Shown: piece after piece, positions 21,098 through 34,230 of the stretch | How positions within the stretch are numbered: the first letter of the stretch is position 1 | Layout: each line of letters begins with the position of its first letter | Source of the DNA: Ustulina deusta | Taxonomy: Eukaryota > Ascomycota > Sordariomycetes > Xylariales > Xylariaceae | Assembly: GCA_023159155.1 (NCBI GenBank) | Contig: JAJNNX010000022.1 | Coordinates: 372,001-436,000, forward strand | Length of the DNA: 64,000 nt | Direction of reading: 5' to 3' | Translations under genes and position numbers: made by a program | Notes under the pieces: generated by a model | Seen by the model: the letters and a program-made list of their open reading frames with translations, nothing else | Database searches by the model: none | What the model was told of the DNA's origin: nothing

Positions 21098-24000
21098 TCA
21101 AATTCAATGTCACCGCTCCATGTCCGCTTCACCCAGCGCCGAGCCGAACAATGGCTCCTCCTCTCATTACTGGAGTTCGCTGTCAGTTTCGACCTGATTA
21201 GAGAATCGTTTCGACTGTCATTCTGCCGGTTGTCGAGATGCGTTATTGTCGGCGTTGTCATTGTCATTCTACCAGACATTGAGTCTAGGTTCCCCCTCCT
21301 CTGTCTCTTCCCCACGCGCGACAGCTAGTCATCTACCCTCCCATGCTATGAATATATCACGATGAAAGCATTCCTTTTGAAACGTGCTCATCGGTCGATC
21401 ACACCTACCTACCCTGCTTCGTGATAATGGTAAGATATGGCAGGGGTAAGTGGCTCGAAGCATGGGGTAATAATCGCCGGCATCTTTGAGCAAGCGCCTT
21501 GTCGAGTTATATTGTCCTCGGTGCTATATCTTTGGAGAAACGAGAAGTAAGAAGACGTTTTCATGGAAGTACATATACACCCCAAGATTCAAACCAGCCG
21601 ATGCATCATCCCCTTGAACTGAATCCCTTTGAACATTCTACCTGCTAGGTACACCATTCTACTTCCTTCGAGACCAGCGACCGTGGGAAGCGAGGAATGT
21701 CGTCGTCATCATGCAGCTAACCGAGACATACGCCATCTAATCTGACCATGAAGGCCAACCGGTCTAACCCAATGACAGGTATGTTAGCGAAAAAAAAGGA
21801 AGCCAACTAAATACGATATGCTCTGTCCAGAATATCCGACTTTGCAAGCCTAGCTCCATAAAGATCTGCCTGCATTAACCCAGGTCCTTGGAGGCGCGCG
21901 GTTACCGGGATTAAATACCTAAACGAAGATTAGCTACCTAGGTCAAGAAGCGGAGCTCTGACCCAGGCTTGCATAGATCTGAATGTCCTCTGAAATATAT
22001 GGTTGCGTCTAGAGTCGGAACGCGTGAGACTGGCTACCTTGGTAGCGTTCATATGAGAGATCGAAACAGTTTTCCTCAATTTCTGACAGCAATGTTGAAA
22101 TAAAAATTTATACGCTTGTCCCTAATATTCATCCTATATACTTACATACAACATTACTAGGTATCTATACCTCAGGATATTGTCTGCATGGACCCCCACC
22201 TAACCTAGGCCGTTTGCGTGGGGGTCTGCCTCATTGAAATATCAAGGCGGGGGAACTTGGCTTACATGAATACTCATACACAGTATCTACTGGCGCCATG
22301 ACCGCCAAAGTCCAAAGTCCCGGTGGATTTTGTAATGAGTTTCGAGATGCCGTCCGACGTGACAGTGTGCTCGGTGCTTTCGCGTTACATCCTCTCGAAT
22401 GTACCTCCCTAGGTAGGTAGACCGAAAGGCTATATACATTCGACAATCAGCGGGAGACAGCGACAAGGGCCGACATCACTCGTTCGGCGATAAGAAGGCT
22501 GTGCCAGGGTTACATTTCAACATGGACTAGATAGTATTGTCGACAAAGGGTCATATTATCTCTCGGCTATAACTGACGTTTTATAGGAACTCCTGCGAGT
22601 GCCGAGGCTTCGATCATGGTCTTGGTTGTTGATCACGGTCGCGTTCTGCTCTTTGCGCACGGTTTCGGCAAGATCGCCAATGTCACTGCAACCTCAGCTC
22701 ATCGATGGTTCTATGTCCTTCCAGATGCCGGGACATCTGTAAGACATTCACATGTTTCGCGTGACGGCCCGGGCCCTACCGATGCAGACCGCCTACTGCC
22801 GTCTGGGAGGACTAACAACTGATGAGGACCAGTACCGTGTTTCGACTTTGGCCCATCTCGTCAGAGACCTGAGGCCATGCTTAGGTCCGACGCAAGGCTC
22901 GTCGTCTCACCGTAGTTCACATACCGCTCTTTCACGAAAGATAGCCCCCTATCACAGCCCTGCTCTGATGCCATGTTACCCATGCTCTCAGATTGGCCAT
23001 GGTGGATAGGGCCCACCCAATGGTCGCCGTCCACGAAGCCGCAAGCCGTCATCATAACCTCATATCCCAGATCTCGTGCGGCTCCGCGTACTCATGGAAA
23101 CACCCCTTACCCTGAGCAGGACCGCGCGTGTTGGGGCGTCTGGTCAACACAATGCAACTCGGATCGGATGTGTTCATATGACTCCTTACTAGTCTCAGCC
23201 TGCGTCGAGACTCGCGGACCTGTCTAGGCGATTGGCAGAGCAGGACGAGTGCGGAGTGACTTGGTCGACATGGATTAGTTTGTCGTCCTCAAGTAAGATT
23301 TCAATTTGTGCGATTGTCGGTTCCCTTGCGTCCCATCGATATCACCAGTTCAGCGCATGACAGCTACGAAAGTGGTGCCTATACAGTGAATGCTACCACA
23401 CTGACGCGTTAATGTGGTATGTCGAGGATCGACATACACATCTACCTCGTTTCTCGCCCAGCTCTCTGATGAAGACCGATCTCGCGGAATGGATGCATTA
23501 TCCTTCGCAGGATCCTGGCCGTCAGTCTGTAACTTACGCCAAGAGGCGTATGAATGGTAGCATCCATAGTCCTAAAGGGTATGTTCGCCCTATCGCACCA
23601 AAATCGGTCCTTCGAGAAGCGGTGGTAGAATTCGATGTTGATATGTCGACGGCTTCGAGAAGCGCACTAACGCCCATGTATCTCTTCTCCCGCTACCTTT
23701 GCCTCGTGACGCTGCAATTTTTTTTTTACCACTAAAGCCCAAGCAGTCTGCCCTTCCGCCTTTTCATCACGAGATGCCAATCAACAACGGGCCTCTCCGA
23801 TATTGTCCGAATTCTTTCACTATTGGGACTTGGAATTTATTGCATAAATACCCTACACAATATCACTCGTTTTTAGACCCCATCGTATGTGCCCGATACA
23901 GCCTAACCATCCTTGCTTCTGTGATCTTTCGCATCTACTTCGATCTCTGATGTAGTCTAGACCGCTCTTGCCGCGGTTGCCTATATCTTGCTGGTATGTC

Positions 24001-24361
24001 ATGATGATTAGCTAATCATCGAGACGATCTCGACCGCCATCAGTAGCTCGCTGACAGGAATATACGAGAAGAAAAAGAAAAGAAAATCTATCTATCATCT
24101 TCTACATTTTTGGATCACCAGCTGGGGGGAGCTCTTGTCGTCACCTTCCAATTTGGGTGCTCAGTCAGTCACTTCTCTTATTTGATACTGGATATATCGG
24201 AGCTGTACGTGAAAGTTATTAAAACGGGTGCCGCCGTACTCACGGAAGACCAGAGCCACTACCACTATCAGCCCCAAGCATCTCAGGTTTTCATCTTCCT
24301 TCTTCATCTTTATATCGGTTGTCAGAAACCATACGACCAATTTCCCCAGCGATTTCCCACA
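21098..24361. other. gene-poor stretch, no supported gene
   Basis: Only short, overlapping frames without domain character. The region 22590-22830 is open on both strands over ~200 bases and could be a relic, but I cannot identify it. The last ~300 bases (CT-rich, after 24060) look like the leader of the aldolase gene. Confidence 0.4.
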
Positions 24362-25512
24362 ATGGCGCCACACATCGAAGCTCCATCCTCAGCGGGAAAG
24401 TTTGCTAGCGATCTAGGCAAGTTATCCTTGACTTCGACCACGTCTCCAAAGTTCGATAAAGGTAAGTTCAAAAAAAAGTTTGAGCCTCTATTTTGTTCAG
24501 GCAGTTCTCATGACAAAAAGTTCGTGCAAATGGCGACGTCGATATTCGTCATCCCTTGGTTCCCGGGGTTTATGTGCCGACTCTTTGTTTTTTCGATCCC
24601 AAGACGGAAGACATCGACACGGATTCCATCGCTAGTCACACGGTACAACTCGCTCAGGCTGGTGTCACAGGCATTGCAACTCAGGGTTCGAATGGCGAAG
24701 CTGTCCATCTCACACATAGCGAGCGCCAACTGGTGACGGCAACCACTCGCTCCGCACTTGATCACGCCAGCTTCTCACATATTCCTGTGATAGTTGGGTG
24801 CGGTGCGCAGAGCGTCCGTGAGACGATCGAGCTCTGCTGTGAAGCAGCAGAGGCAGGGGGGAACTATGCGCTCGTGCTGCCCCCGTCGTACTACGCCACC
24901 TTGTTCGCCCCCTCGTCAGAGACGATTATGAGGTACTTCACGGAAGTGGCTGACGCCTCCCCCATCCCCATTATCATCTACAACTATCCAGGGGCCGTCA
25001 ACGGCCTAGATCTATCCTCCGACATAATTTTGTCCTTGGCCCAGCATCCCCGAATCGTTGGCGTCAAGCTCACCTGTGGGAATACAGGCAAGTTGAACCG
25101 CATCGCCTCCGCCGTGCGAAATACCGCCACTACCAAGAACAGCCACGATGCCGGCAACCCAGAGTTCTTGGTGCTCGCGGGCTCAGCTGACTTCACGCTC
25201 CCATCCCTCATCGCTGGGGGTCACGGCATTCTCGCGGGACTTGCCAACATCGCACCGAAAGCCTGTATCAGAACGGTCGAACTATACAAGGAGGGCAAGA
25301 TGGCAGAGGCACAGAAGATGCAGGAAGTCGTGTCACAAGGGGACTGGACTGCCATTCGGGGCGGGGTCGTCGGCGTAAAGTCTGGGCTCCAGTCGTGGAT
25401 GGGATACGGCGGGTTCGCCCGGAGCCCGCTTCCCAGGCCAACGAGCGAGCAATCGGAAGCGTGGAAAGAGGGGTATCGAGAGCTGATGGCACTGGAGAAG
25501 ACGTTGCTGTGA
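24362..25512 (+). CDS. DapA/N-acetylneuraminate lyase family aldolase
   Basis: Two exons, 24362-24461 and 24521-25512 (59-bp intron, GTAAGT donor, AAAAG acceptor); 363 residues. The body is a class I aldolase TIM barrel of the dihydrodipicolinate synthase family: substrate carboxylate loop TQGSNGE (87-93), catalytic Tyr in IYNYPG (Y187) and Schiff-base Lys in GVKLTCGN (K216), with LGGSADF-type and GGVVGVK segments downstream. Fungi make lysine by the aminoadipate route, so the role is not lysine synthesis. Known fungal relatives cleave 2-keto-3-deoxy sugar acids (galacturonate catabolism) or 4-hydroxy-2-oxoglutarate; which applies here is open. The acceptor is weak but it is the only one that restores frame to the barrel; CAG at 24498-24500 leads into the wrong frame. 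Confidence 0.85.
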
Positions 25513-28291
25513 CAGGGCTGCTGTGACCCGGGGAACTGGCAAGCCCGCTACGTTCACTCACTTCGCTGCACATCATGGGACAGCCTAAAGCATCCATTGG
25601 CTGATTCGATTTGATTTTCTCATACTACAACCCAAGCTGATCATGCGATGCAGTTGTCAGTCGGGCATATGTGCGGCATAGCGAGTCAGGAGGAATCCAG
25701 GGTTACGCAACGTCGTGCAGACTTTTCACCCAAGCCAAATCTAACGGTTTTCGTCGTGATCTAGACCACCCCGTGTGCGTGGCAGCCATGGTAGACTGAA
25801 GCGTGACATGAGTATGCATCTCCCATGCTGCCTTGTAGTTGTCTTAGTCATCATCACTGCTGTCACCCCTTGTCGTTATATTCAACGCCGGAGGGCTCCA
25901 AGTTTACGCAACGTCAGGAAACTTCGGGTAAGGCATACGAGCAGGTTAGCTAAGGTAAGGTAATGTAAAAGTCTCGCCTCGTTGATTTTAATGGCTAATA
26001 CATACCCCAATGCGGCATTCGTGTGTGACCTCTTCGCTCTCATACTCTGTCCGCTGTCTTCTCCTAATCGCTACCCAGTCTGGTCCGTCCACACTGCTAG
26101 CCTAATAAAATATCTATGCTTCATTTCATGTCCCAAGGTATTTCAACAAACCGAATACATCGATACTGGTAGTTTAAATAGAGGCTAATAGTAGCAAAGC
26201 CGACAACTCGTGATTCTTAGTCGGTATACGGTGCTAGCACCACCGATAAACGTTCCACATGTTCAGCATCTCCGACCCTTCCCTATATCTGGGCACCTAA
26301 GACTATGTTTTACAATGCCGTCTTCGCTCTTTACTGCGTAATATTCTCAGTGAATGATAATTCTATTTGTTTTTCCCCTCACCTAGAGCAAAATGGGAGG
26401 GAGGGAACCTGACTTGAACCGGACATCTCGAGTAGATACTGTGTATAAGGGCCTAACTCGTCGTGTCGAGCCTTACTCATAAATTTAAATAGAGGCCTGA
26501 TGAATAATCGTTATTACGGCGCAAACTGCCTCCGTTAGATAGTCCTATCTAAATATCTTGCTTCTTCGTCGTAATGGTGCAACGGGCGTGGCACCTTGAC
26601 GCATGGCCTTCACATTCCTAGTACGACTGGCAGCAGCCAGTGTTGCCTTCAGAAATATGACTGAATTCGGATCCCTTCCAATATCCAGACCCCTCTAATT
26701 ACAGGAACCAAACTAGTCGACCATATTGGGCATGGTGCTTGAGAGTTATGAGAACACTCTTACTCTAGGATACAACATTCCTAACAGACCCTCGTGGCCA
26801 ATAGCAAACAGGTAATCCTAAGTTAGGCGTCCCGTGTATATATTATTGACAGGCATATTCGTCTCGGTGCTGCTGATCTGCGGCTCGGTGCCTGTCCGTT
26901 TGAAAAAGGTCGAGACGTATTTATCACGATTTCGAACCCGTGCGTAGAGGCGTCTGACCTGAGCTTCGCCATCTCTGTCTTACAAACGATACCAGAAAGC
27001 CGGGGCCCTCACAAACACCACTGTGCCAACTCAGCCGTGTAGCATACGAATTAGGGGCTGCGTCCCCGTGAGAAATTATCCGAAAACCATGAGCTCGCTT
27101 TGATGCATGTGTGAGAGTAGATGCTCGGATGTCTAGATTAGATTAGGCAGGTAGCACCTATCAATACGAGCTTTCGATATCTTGACGGTTCGGGGTATCT
27201 CGGGACTGATTCGTAATATAAAGAATTCACAATGTGCCACCTTGCTGCGTTGTCCTTGGCCGCCTGGATCCAGTATGGGGATTCGAGGATGCCCTCTCGC
27301 ACAGAACTTAGATTCTGAAATGTTGGCTCACGTAATGGTGGGTGAGCCTCGTTGTCAAAATATTCAACAATGTACGAGCTTACCTGTCTCACCATATCAC
27401 TAGCAAGTGCACAGCATTTGCCGTGTGCAGACTTTGTATGTCGGGTTACACAACGCGCCCTTTTTGTCAAGATACGCAGCAGAAGAAACACGACCTGTGC
27501 TGAGTAACAAGGGAAACCCTTCGTGAGTGTCATGCACCCGGCTAGGTATGGCACGTTGCCTTCGGGAGACAGCGGCACATATCCGGGCATGTGCGTCTAA
27601 AATCTACAACCCAACGTGCTTGGCTTCCTCGTGGCCCTGCAACCTAAGCATTGCCGCGGGTTGCCGAGCGCAAAGCCTTTTTGGTCGTGAGAGATCGACA
27701 TCTAGGAGTGGCCGCGCAAGACTCTCGCAGGAAACCATCGTTTGCTTCCGTCATCGCCGTCCTTTTTCGGCCAGCTTCCGATGCCAGAAACCCCAGAGAG
27801 CTTCGCTGGGGACACATACAGCCCGCAAAGCGGAGCGTTGTGAACATTCCATTTGGGCGATTCCGGAATGCTAGATCGTCACCGCGTCGTACCGAAGTTA
27901 CCGCACCGACAACGCAGGCATCAGTCGTTTTCCGGCCTATCACAGGACTGTCCTGGAATGCGCTTTCACCGCGAGATTCCCTGTAGCTGGCCACACGGAT
28001 TGTCTCTATGCAATAAAACCTAATAAAGATGGTGGCCGAAAATCAACAAGGTTTCTGGTGATAGTTGGCCGTATGTCTTGGTGTTGATATCAAACCCATC
28101 GTAAAGGAAAGCCTAGGCCGTGACGTGCCACGCAGACTATCTAGTATCACGGCGCAAATACTAACATAAAAGCTCTCTGCAAGGCTTTCCCTCTATCCAC
28201 ACCATGCCCTTCCTTACTCACTCTCCGAAATATTTCAAGCATTTCGGTAATCGCTAACCTAGCTATTTTGGATGTTAATGCATATATTATA
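25513..28291. other. intergenic, no supported gene
   Basis: 2.8 kb of ordinary composition with only short frames. A T-loop-like TTGAACC near 26415 does not fold into a tRNA. The region around 27640-27990 is open on both strands but shows no family signature. Confidence 0.4.
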
Positions 28292-30689
28292 ATGCTGCTC
28301 AGAGTATGTCTGGCCATTGCCACGCGGATATGCCATGCCAACGCGCAGACCGGGCCGGTGCCCGTTATTGGAATGGCGACAGGGGTCGATCAGGCCACGG
28401 GCAAGGTGCCTGCACGAAGGAACATCAATGTCGTAGAGCAGGAAGGGGGCCCAATGTGGTATGGTGTCTCCAATTCGAGAATTCCTTTGACGAAATTCCT
28501 CACGTCGCGTAAAGGGACCTTCTCATCCGTGGCCTTGATGCATTACAGAACAAACCGGATGACGACGAGCGATCTTATTTCGCGGTGGCAGGCAAGTCCT
28601 ATCGTCCTAGATTGAATGTCAGGTTGGCTGTGAGATCTGACACGTACAGGCATACATGGCATGCCTTACGCCCCCTATAATGGCGTCGGACCAGTTCCTG
28701 GGGGCTCATGGGGAGGATATTGCCCGCACCAAGTACTGCCTCCAATACCTTCTACATCTCGCTGTGCGTATATTCATGAAATGGTGCTGAAATGAAAGTG
28801 ACATAGTCGCCTCAGTTGATTCCTTGGCACCGTGCTTATCTTGTCCTGTATGAGGTAGGAAATAGGATGACGCATCCTGAATAAGGATATGGCTAATCTA
28901 CAGACAAGCAACTCCTGGGCGACGAGGTTCAGCGTCTAGCTTTGGAGTATACTAACGAAGATGCATCCGTTTACCGGGACGCTTCACAAAAGTTACGTCT
29001 TCCATATTGGGACTGGGCAAGCGATCCGAGTCTTCCGCCTTCCAGCACCCAGGAGAATATCACGGTGAACGGCCCGAACGGCAAGAAGATCGTTCTTCAT
29101 AACCCCTTGTACAACTATCGGTGGCATACATACCCGCTGAATGCAACTCAATTCCCGGGGCAGGACGGTATGGGACCTGTGACAACACGGGTTCGAGACG
29201 GAAATCTGCAAAATACGAAGAACTTCGTCAGAGATTCCGTGGTGAGTAATAGTAGAGAAAACTGAGGAAACCTGGGACGACTTCCTAACACGGTCTATCT
29301 AGTACCGCACCTTTTCCTCCACCACGACATACGATGAGAGTATGCATTTCGAAGAGGGTTATTTCCCCCCTTTTGCGGAGCATTGAGTCGAACATACTCC
29401 TGCATGCTCCAAAACCCCCCTAGAGAATGAGGAAAGCCTTCACTATGGGTAGTAGATTCTAACTACTAAATCCTTATAGTGGCGTCAATGGCCGGCTCTG
29501 GGTCGAGCTTTGAATCGCCTCATAATGCGATCCATAATTCTGTGGGAGGGTCATTTTTGAGCTTGGACTTGACCGCATTCGACTCTCTATTGTACGTTTG
29601 CACGGCCATCGCCTTTTACCGCGAGAGCGAATACTCATTTCTGCAGTCTGCTCCACCACTGTAATCTAGATAGGCTCGCTGCGATGTGGACAGCGTCCCA
29701 CAACGATACGATGCAGACGCAACCTTTCACCAGTCAGGGATTATATTCCACGGGTCAAGGCGAAATTATCACAGCGGATAGCCCATTAAAGCCGTTTTAT
29801 CAGGTAAGTACGCAGCGTAGTCATATCGTGGAGCTGAAATTTCGTCTTCTTCTCCCTGGCGCTTGATCGTCCGGCAGAACAGCTGATTCAGTAAAACGAA
29901 GGCCGACGGAAGAACCTTCCACACAGGTAGGACGGTCGCCACGACTGAAGCATTCGGCTACACATACCCGGATATTCTAGGCGTGGACCAGGGCCGAACA
30001 AAGGACGTTATTGTACAAATCAACCGATTGTACGGCAACGTAGCTGCGGCCGAAAAGTCGACAGGTGCTTCAGCGTCAAGGCGCGAATGGTTCGTTGACA
30101 TTCAAGTTGACCGAGCGGATGTCCCCCTACCATGCAGCATCAATGTGTATCTGGGGGACCAGCTTGCTGGCCAAACATTACTCCTAAACATGCCAAAGGT
30201 GGGGATTGCGCACGACGAGCTGTCGCTTTCCCGAGCCGTTAATCGTCTTGATCCCAACGACAACAAATCTAACTGGTATGTTGAGAGGAGGCTCATGAAT
30301 GACCTACATGTCAAAGTGGTGAAGGTATGTGGCGATCAACGCAACGCGGTACCGGAGGTGTCTATTTCGCATTCATGCATCCTGCCGTGCATTGTTACTT
30401 AGCCAGCGGCGAGATGCATGCATACGCGACCCGTCTCGTGTACCGGCACTTGTCCTTCCCAAGAGCTAACAAGGTCTTTTCTGGCGAATAGGACGGCACC
30501 ACGCTCGACCCGAAGGACATCGCGAGTCTGCACATCAAAGTCGTTGGTGAGGATGTCACTCCGCCAAGCAGCGAGTCTGGGTTCCCTTCGTACAGCAACA
30601 GGACCACGTTGACAACTATCTTTGCGGCAACATCACACACATTACCTATCCCAGCGGGCACAAGTATTAGTCGTAGATGGACAGCGTGA
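28292..30689 (+). CDS. tyrosinase (type-3 copper polyphenol oxidase)
   Basis: Ten exons: 28292-28458, 28515-28591, 28650-28732, 28807-28854, 28909-29241, 29303-29339, 29480-29591, 29647-29803, 29902-30324, 30492-30689; 544 residues, no internal stop. Copper site A: H84 in GIHG, H108 in CPHQ, H117 in PWHR. The spacings of 24 and 9 match fungal tyrosinases and decide the acceptor at 28806. Copper site B: H263 and H267 in SPHNAIHN, and the LLHHCN pair (289/290). LRLPYWDWA (just after copper A) is the usual core motif. The N-terminus is hydrophobic and may be a signal peptide. The C-terminal ~150 residues are beta-rich, like the lid domain. Oxidises monophenols and diphenols to quinones, for melanin or defence. 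The second intron uses a GC donor; two acceptors are AAG. Confidence 0.88.
28592..28649 (+). other. GC-AG intron in tyrosinase gene
   Basis: The exon ends ...GTGGCAG and the intron begins GCAAGT, the normal consensus of rare GC-AG introns, ending GTACAG. Splicing gives FAVAGIHGMPY, which restores the first copper histidine. A GT donor in frame would delete this segment. Confidence 0.75.
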
Positions 30690-32286
30690 TCTTGAACAGA
30701 GGATGTATTCGGTAGACCAGCCATTAGCCAGGGCTATCTATAGCCAGGAGAGGAGAGTAGGCGGTTCTTAGTATGGCATTTCTGGATGTCGTGTGAGGGA
30801 GCGGCCGTCTAACCTGAACTAGTTTAGACAACTGTGCCTTCGTTGAAGTATCGAACTCGGCGCAGAATCAATGCATATGCCTACGCTACGCATACAACAT
30901 ACCTGAGCCATTGGCCAATGGTTTGCATGCTGGCGGGGGAGTGGGTGTGTAGCGTAGGTATGACTTAGGAGACGGCATTCGTCTTGTCGTCTCATCCTGA
31001 TGCCATCGAGATCTTCCGACTGTTTGATTTCGCCTAGACCTAAGTTCGCATCCTGCGGTCACACAACAAGATTGATTCTCGTCGAACCGGCCCCGGGACT
31101 CTACCACTCTGCCTGGGAGATTGACCCCTTCCAACGCACACACAGACACTGCGCGCACAATTAGAGAGAAGGGGATTGATACTACTAGTAAGCTGTAAGC
31201 GGTGAAGTGAACAGGGACCCCCTCTCTTGTCATGCAATCTTTGCAGAATAATTACCGGGTCCCTTGACTTTTCCAGGTCATGCATGCGGTCGAAATGGAT
31301 CCAGACCACTGAGCAGAACACCGAGGCCGGTTACCTGTTACACTGGGTCCAGATTGACTTCCATTGAGCTTGACAAGAGAGGGAGAATCTCGAGGTAGCC
31401 GTGAGGGGTTCCAGGGTTTGCCAGGCGTATTGTACGAACCTTAAATAGGTAAGTAGTGGATTATTTAAGGCAGAGTGCCGACCGAGATGGGTAGGTACCT
31501 AGGTAGTTTCGGGTACTTACCTACTTGGGGGTGGTCTTCTGACAGCAGCCACAGCGACCGCAACGGGCTGCTGTGGCTCCCTGTGGGTGCTGTGTAGTGT
31601 AGTTGCTGAAATCGGGATGCTATTCTCGACGAGGGCGGAATGACAAGGTATCCCCACATTCTGCCCGCCCGTTTTTTTCATCGCTGCAAGTCCCCCACCA
31701 CACCACTAGCTTGATATGCAGGTTCGACATGTCTCCCTTTCCCGACGTACATTAGGTGCTTACATATATGTATTTATTCCACCTTGCCTCCTCTGCAGAC
31801 GCAACCGACTCCTCCAAGGTCCTGGATTGGGATGAACATCGCTGTTACTAGACGGCTCAGGTTCTTCTCTACTGTGGATTAAAAAAAAAGCCACATGCTC
31901 GTTCGTCGTTTTTCATGGCTGCGGTATCGTATCAATGAGTATCTCGCTAGATGCGTATAACGTCCGAACAACCAAATGCTGTTACATTGACGAGGGATAA
32001 TCATCTGCTCTCCGCTGCTGTTACTAGACAGCCACAAGGGGTGCATTTCTCATCTGCTTTGAGGACGACAATTCATATTCCGAACTTGCAGACAGTCGAA
32101 GCCAGTGTCACGCAGCAAGGGCTTCCCCAATTCTCACCGAAGGGAAGGCCGTGTTTTCCACGCATCCACCGTCCAACACAACCGACGGCAAAAAAGAAGG
32201 ACGGGCTCGACCCAGCCTGCAGCAACTTCTACCCCTATAACAGCGCTGCATGCCTAGCCGGTCGCTTTCTGCACCGTCCCTGAAGG
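30690..32286. other. intergenic, no supported gene
   Basis: 3' flank of tyrosinase, then a stretch with GTAGGTACCTAGGTAG-type palindromes around 31440-31520. From about 31700 the sequence is probably promoter and leader of the small gene at 32287. Confidence 0.4.
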
Positions 32287-32613
32287 ATGTGCCTTGAACT
32301 CTATCAACGGTGGCAATGTTGCGCATGCTGGGGGTTTCTGGGCCCGCAGACCTGTCCCGAGCTCTTCAGGAAATGCCTAGGGCCCCGCGGTGAGCAGGAC
32401 AAAATGGTCGTGAAGTGGAACGAGGGTATGTGTACCGAATGCTGGGACAGGTTTGTCGAGGAAGCACGGGAAATGGCCACGGCCGGGAGTACAGCCGGAG
32501 CAAACACACAGTCGGCTGCGTCTGGATCTTCTCGAAATCAGCACAGTCAGCCGACGTCGTCATTTACCCAGCGGAACAATACGAACCAGAGTCGTTATAC
32601 AAGGGGCCGCTAA
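32287..32613 (+). CDS. small cysteine-rich protein (hypothetical)
   Basis: A 108-residue intronless frame. The first ~55 residues contain eight Cys (C2, C11, C12, C14, C23, C30, C49, C52), ending in an EGMCTECWDRF segment, a spacing that could bind zinc. The rest is Ser/Thr/Gln/Asn-rich and probably disordered. It resembles small Cys-rich ascomycete proteins beginning MC that have no known function. No signal peptide is evident. The conserved-looking Cys/aromatic segment is the reason for calling it; a chance frame remains possible. Confidence 0.55.
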   Translation: MCLELYQRWQCCACWGFLGPQTCPELFRKCLGPRGEQDKMVVKWNEGMCTECWDRFVEEAREMATAGSTAGANTQSAASGSSRNQHSQPTSSFTQRNNTNQSRYTRGR

Positions 32614-33489
32614 ATTGATGCCAACCTGGGACGAGCAGGATTGATGTTCACATTCTCACCGAGCCAAGGATTCGAAATACGACAGCACTAGCACTCAGCA
32701 CCAATGCGTGTAAGGGCTGGGAGCCGTAGGTACCCCCCACCGAAGGTTCGTTCGGGGCGAAGGTCTCAACATTTATGAGTATATGATGGGACTAAGGACG
32801 TGTCTACGAAAGAAACGGTCTGAGATTATTAAATGCGGCAGGAATATGAAGGACGAGGGGACGAACCACGTCTACGAGCGAGTGACTTAGCACGTCTTGT
32901 GGTACTATAAAATATAACCTGTGAGTTCAAATGGCTCGTCAGCCGCTTATATGGTATATTAGCCGTGACGTTACTGTTCCTTAAGACCTCACGAGAATAG
33001 AGGGAGGGAAACTGAAGATCGCAGGTTTTCGTTAATACCCTCAGGCCAACACGCTCATAGACTTAGGTAGACGGAACGATGTGCCATTGTTTCGGCTGTC
33101 CTCGAATGCGCTTTACATCGGCCACTCTCACAGCTACATGCCACTGTGTCCGTATATGCTCAATCCTCTTTCGCCTTTGCCTTGTTCCGACGGTGAGCAC
33201 ATATATTATCTTGTTCTTTGATTTTTGCTTGGTAGTAGCAATATAATCGCGTTCGACAAACGCGCCGACAGACCCCCCACAGATGAGACCAAATAGCCCG
33301 TGTCATAGTAATGCGAACAACATTGGCCGGATAGGACAATCGAAAACTATGACAGATGAGTGAAACTTTATATAAAACAATCCCTTCTCCTGCACGATTC
33401 AATGCAATTGGATTCTGATACGGCACCGGACTTTGTCTAACGAGGACAATGATGGGGAATAGAAACGGACGAGACTAGAATAAGGGAGT

Positions 33490-34230
33490 GGATGAGAACT
33501 TGCCTTTCCCTGCCACACCAATGGCGGTATCTGCATATAGCTCCATATCCAAAGCTTCAACTACAAGGCCTACATACTGTAAGTTCTCGGTTCTCGTAGC
33601 CGTGTTTGTCTGCCGCAAGCAAGGCACAAAATATCAGCGCCTCACGTATGGCTGTAGGCGATAGGCGAATACCGTCCTGCTCCACGTAGCCGGTCTCGTG
33701 TTAGAAGCTGCTATCCCGAGGTCGTCCGTCGACATGAGCCGCCCCCGATACAAGGCCAATAAAACACAGCGGTCTGCTCTTGTCGAACATCGAAGACGCT
33801 GGATTGGCTACAGTCTCTTTTTTCTCGCTTATGCCTAGTGGTACAGCCGTGACTGTCGTTGACGTTTCCTCATCCTCCGCGCTGTCTGGGATGGGGGCCT
33901 GTGGCCGCAGCGAAAGAGGTGAATCTCGCCCTGTGCTGAGATGAAGTCCACGGCAAGGAGGTGGACCAAGCAGATAAAGTTCCGAAGTTCCTAGAGCAGG
34001 TATTGTGAGCTATAACAGAACAGCAATGACGACCTAGAACCATCTCAGCCTACCTCCAGAAATTATCTTGAAAAATGCCATACGGAAGCTCTAGGCATCT
34101 CGAACCTCTCACGAAGTTCTCACCTGGTAGACTCCACGGTAGAGCAGATATATTCTGTCTCTGGGACATTGACGTGCGCAGGACCGGAAGGCACCATGCT
34201 AAAGCAGTGCCAATTGGGATATCGTTCAGT
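33490..34230 (-). pseudogene. unidentified gene relic
   Basis: On the minus strand one frame runs from 34003 to about 33578 (142 codons) with a single stop (TAA, 33701-33703). It has protein-like composition, including PQAPIPDSAEDEETS, RPLCFIGLVSGAAHVDG and REALIFCALLAADKHGY, and ends at a good GTATGT donor. Just downstream another frame reads YVGLVVEALDMELYADTAIG. Upstream (34230-34052) a third frame ends at a GTAGGC donor with a TATAG acceptor; beyond it ELRNFICLVHLLAVDFISAQ is reached only through a TAG that could be a mutated CAG. I do not recognise the family. A multi-exon gene broken by a few mutations is the simplest reading. Confidence 0.35.

Noticed and set aside
20650..21315. 221-codon minus-strand frame over the small gene at 20846
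   Set aside because: Longer than the plus-strand frame, but its composition is irregular and no domain is visible. The plus strand has a family-like charged C-terminal helix.
24462..24500. aldolase intron ending at TTCAG (24500)
   Set aside because: The better-looking acceptor puts the barrel in the wrong frame; AAAAG at 24520 restores it.
26395..26480. possible minus-strand tRNA around GGTTCAAGTC
   Set aside because: No cloverleaf can be drawn; the anticodon arm and acceptor stem are absent.
27644..27994. overlapping 111- and 116-codon frames on opposite strands
   Set aside because: Mirror-image open frames without recognisable motifs; probably chance.
28733..28815. tyrosinase acceptor at CTCAG (28815)
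   Set aside because: It would place the second and third copper histidines six residues apart. The upstream ATAG (28806) restores the spacing of nine.
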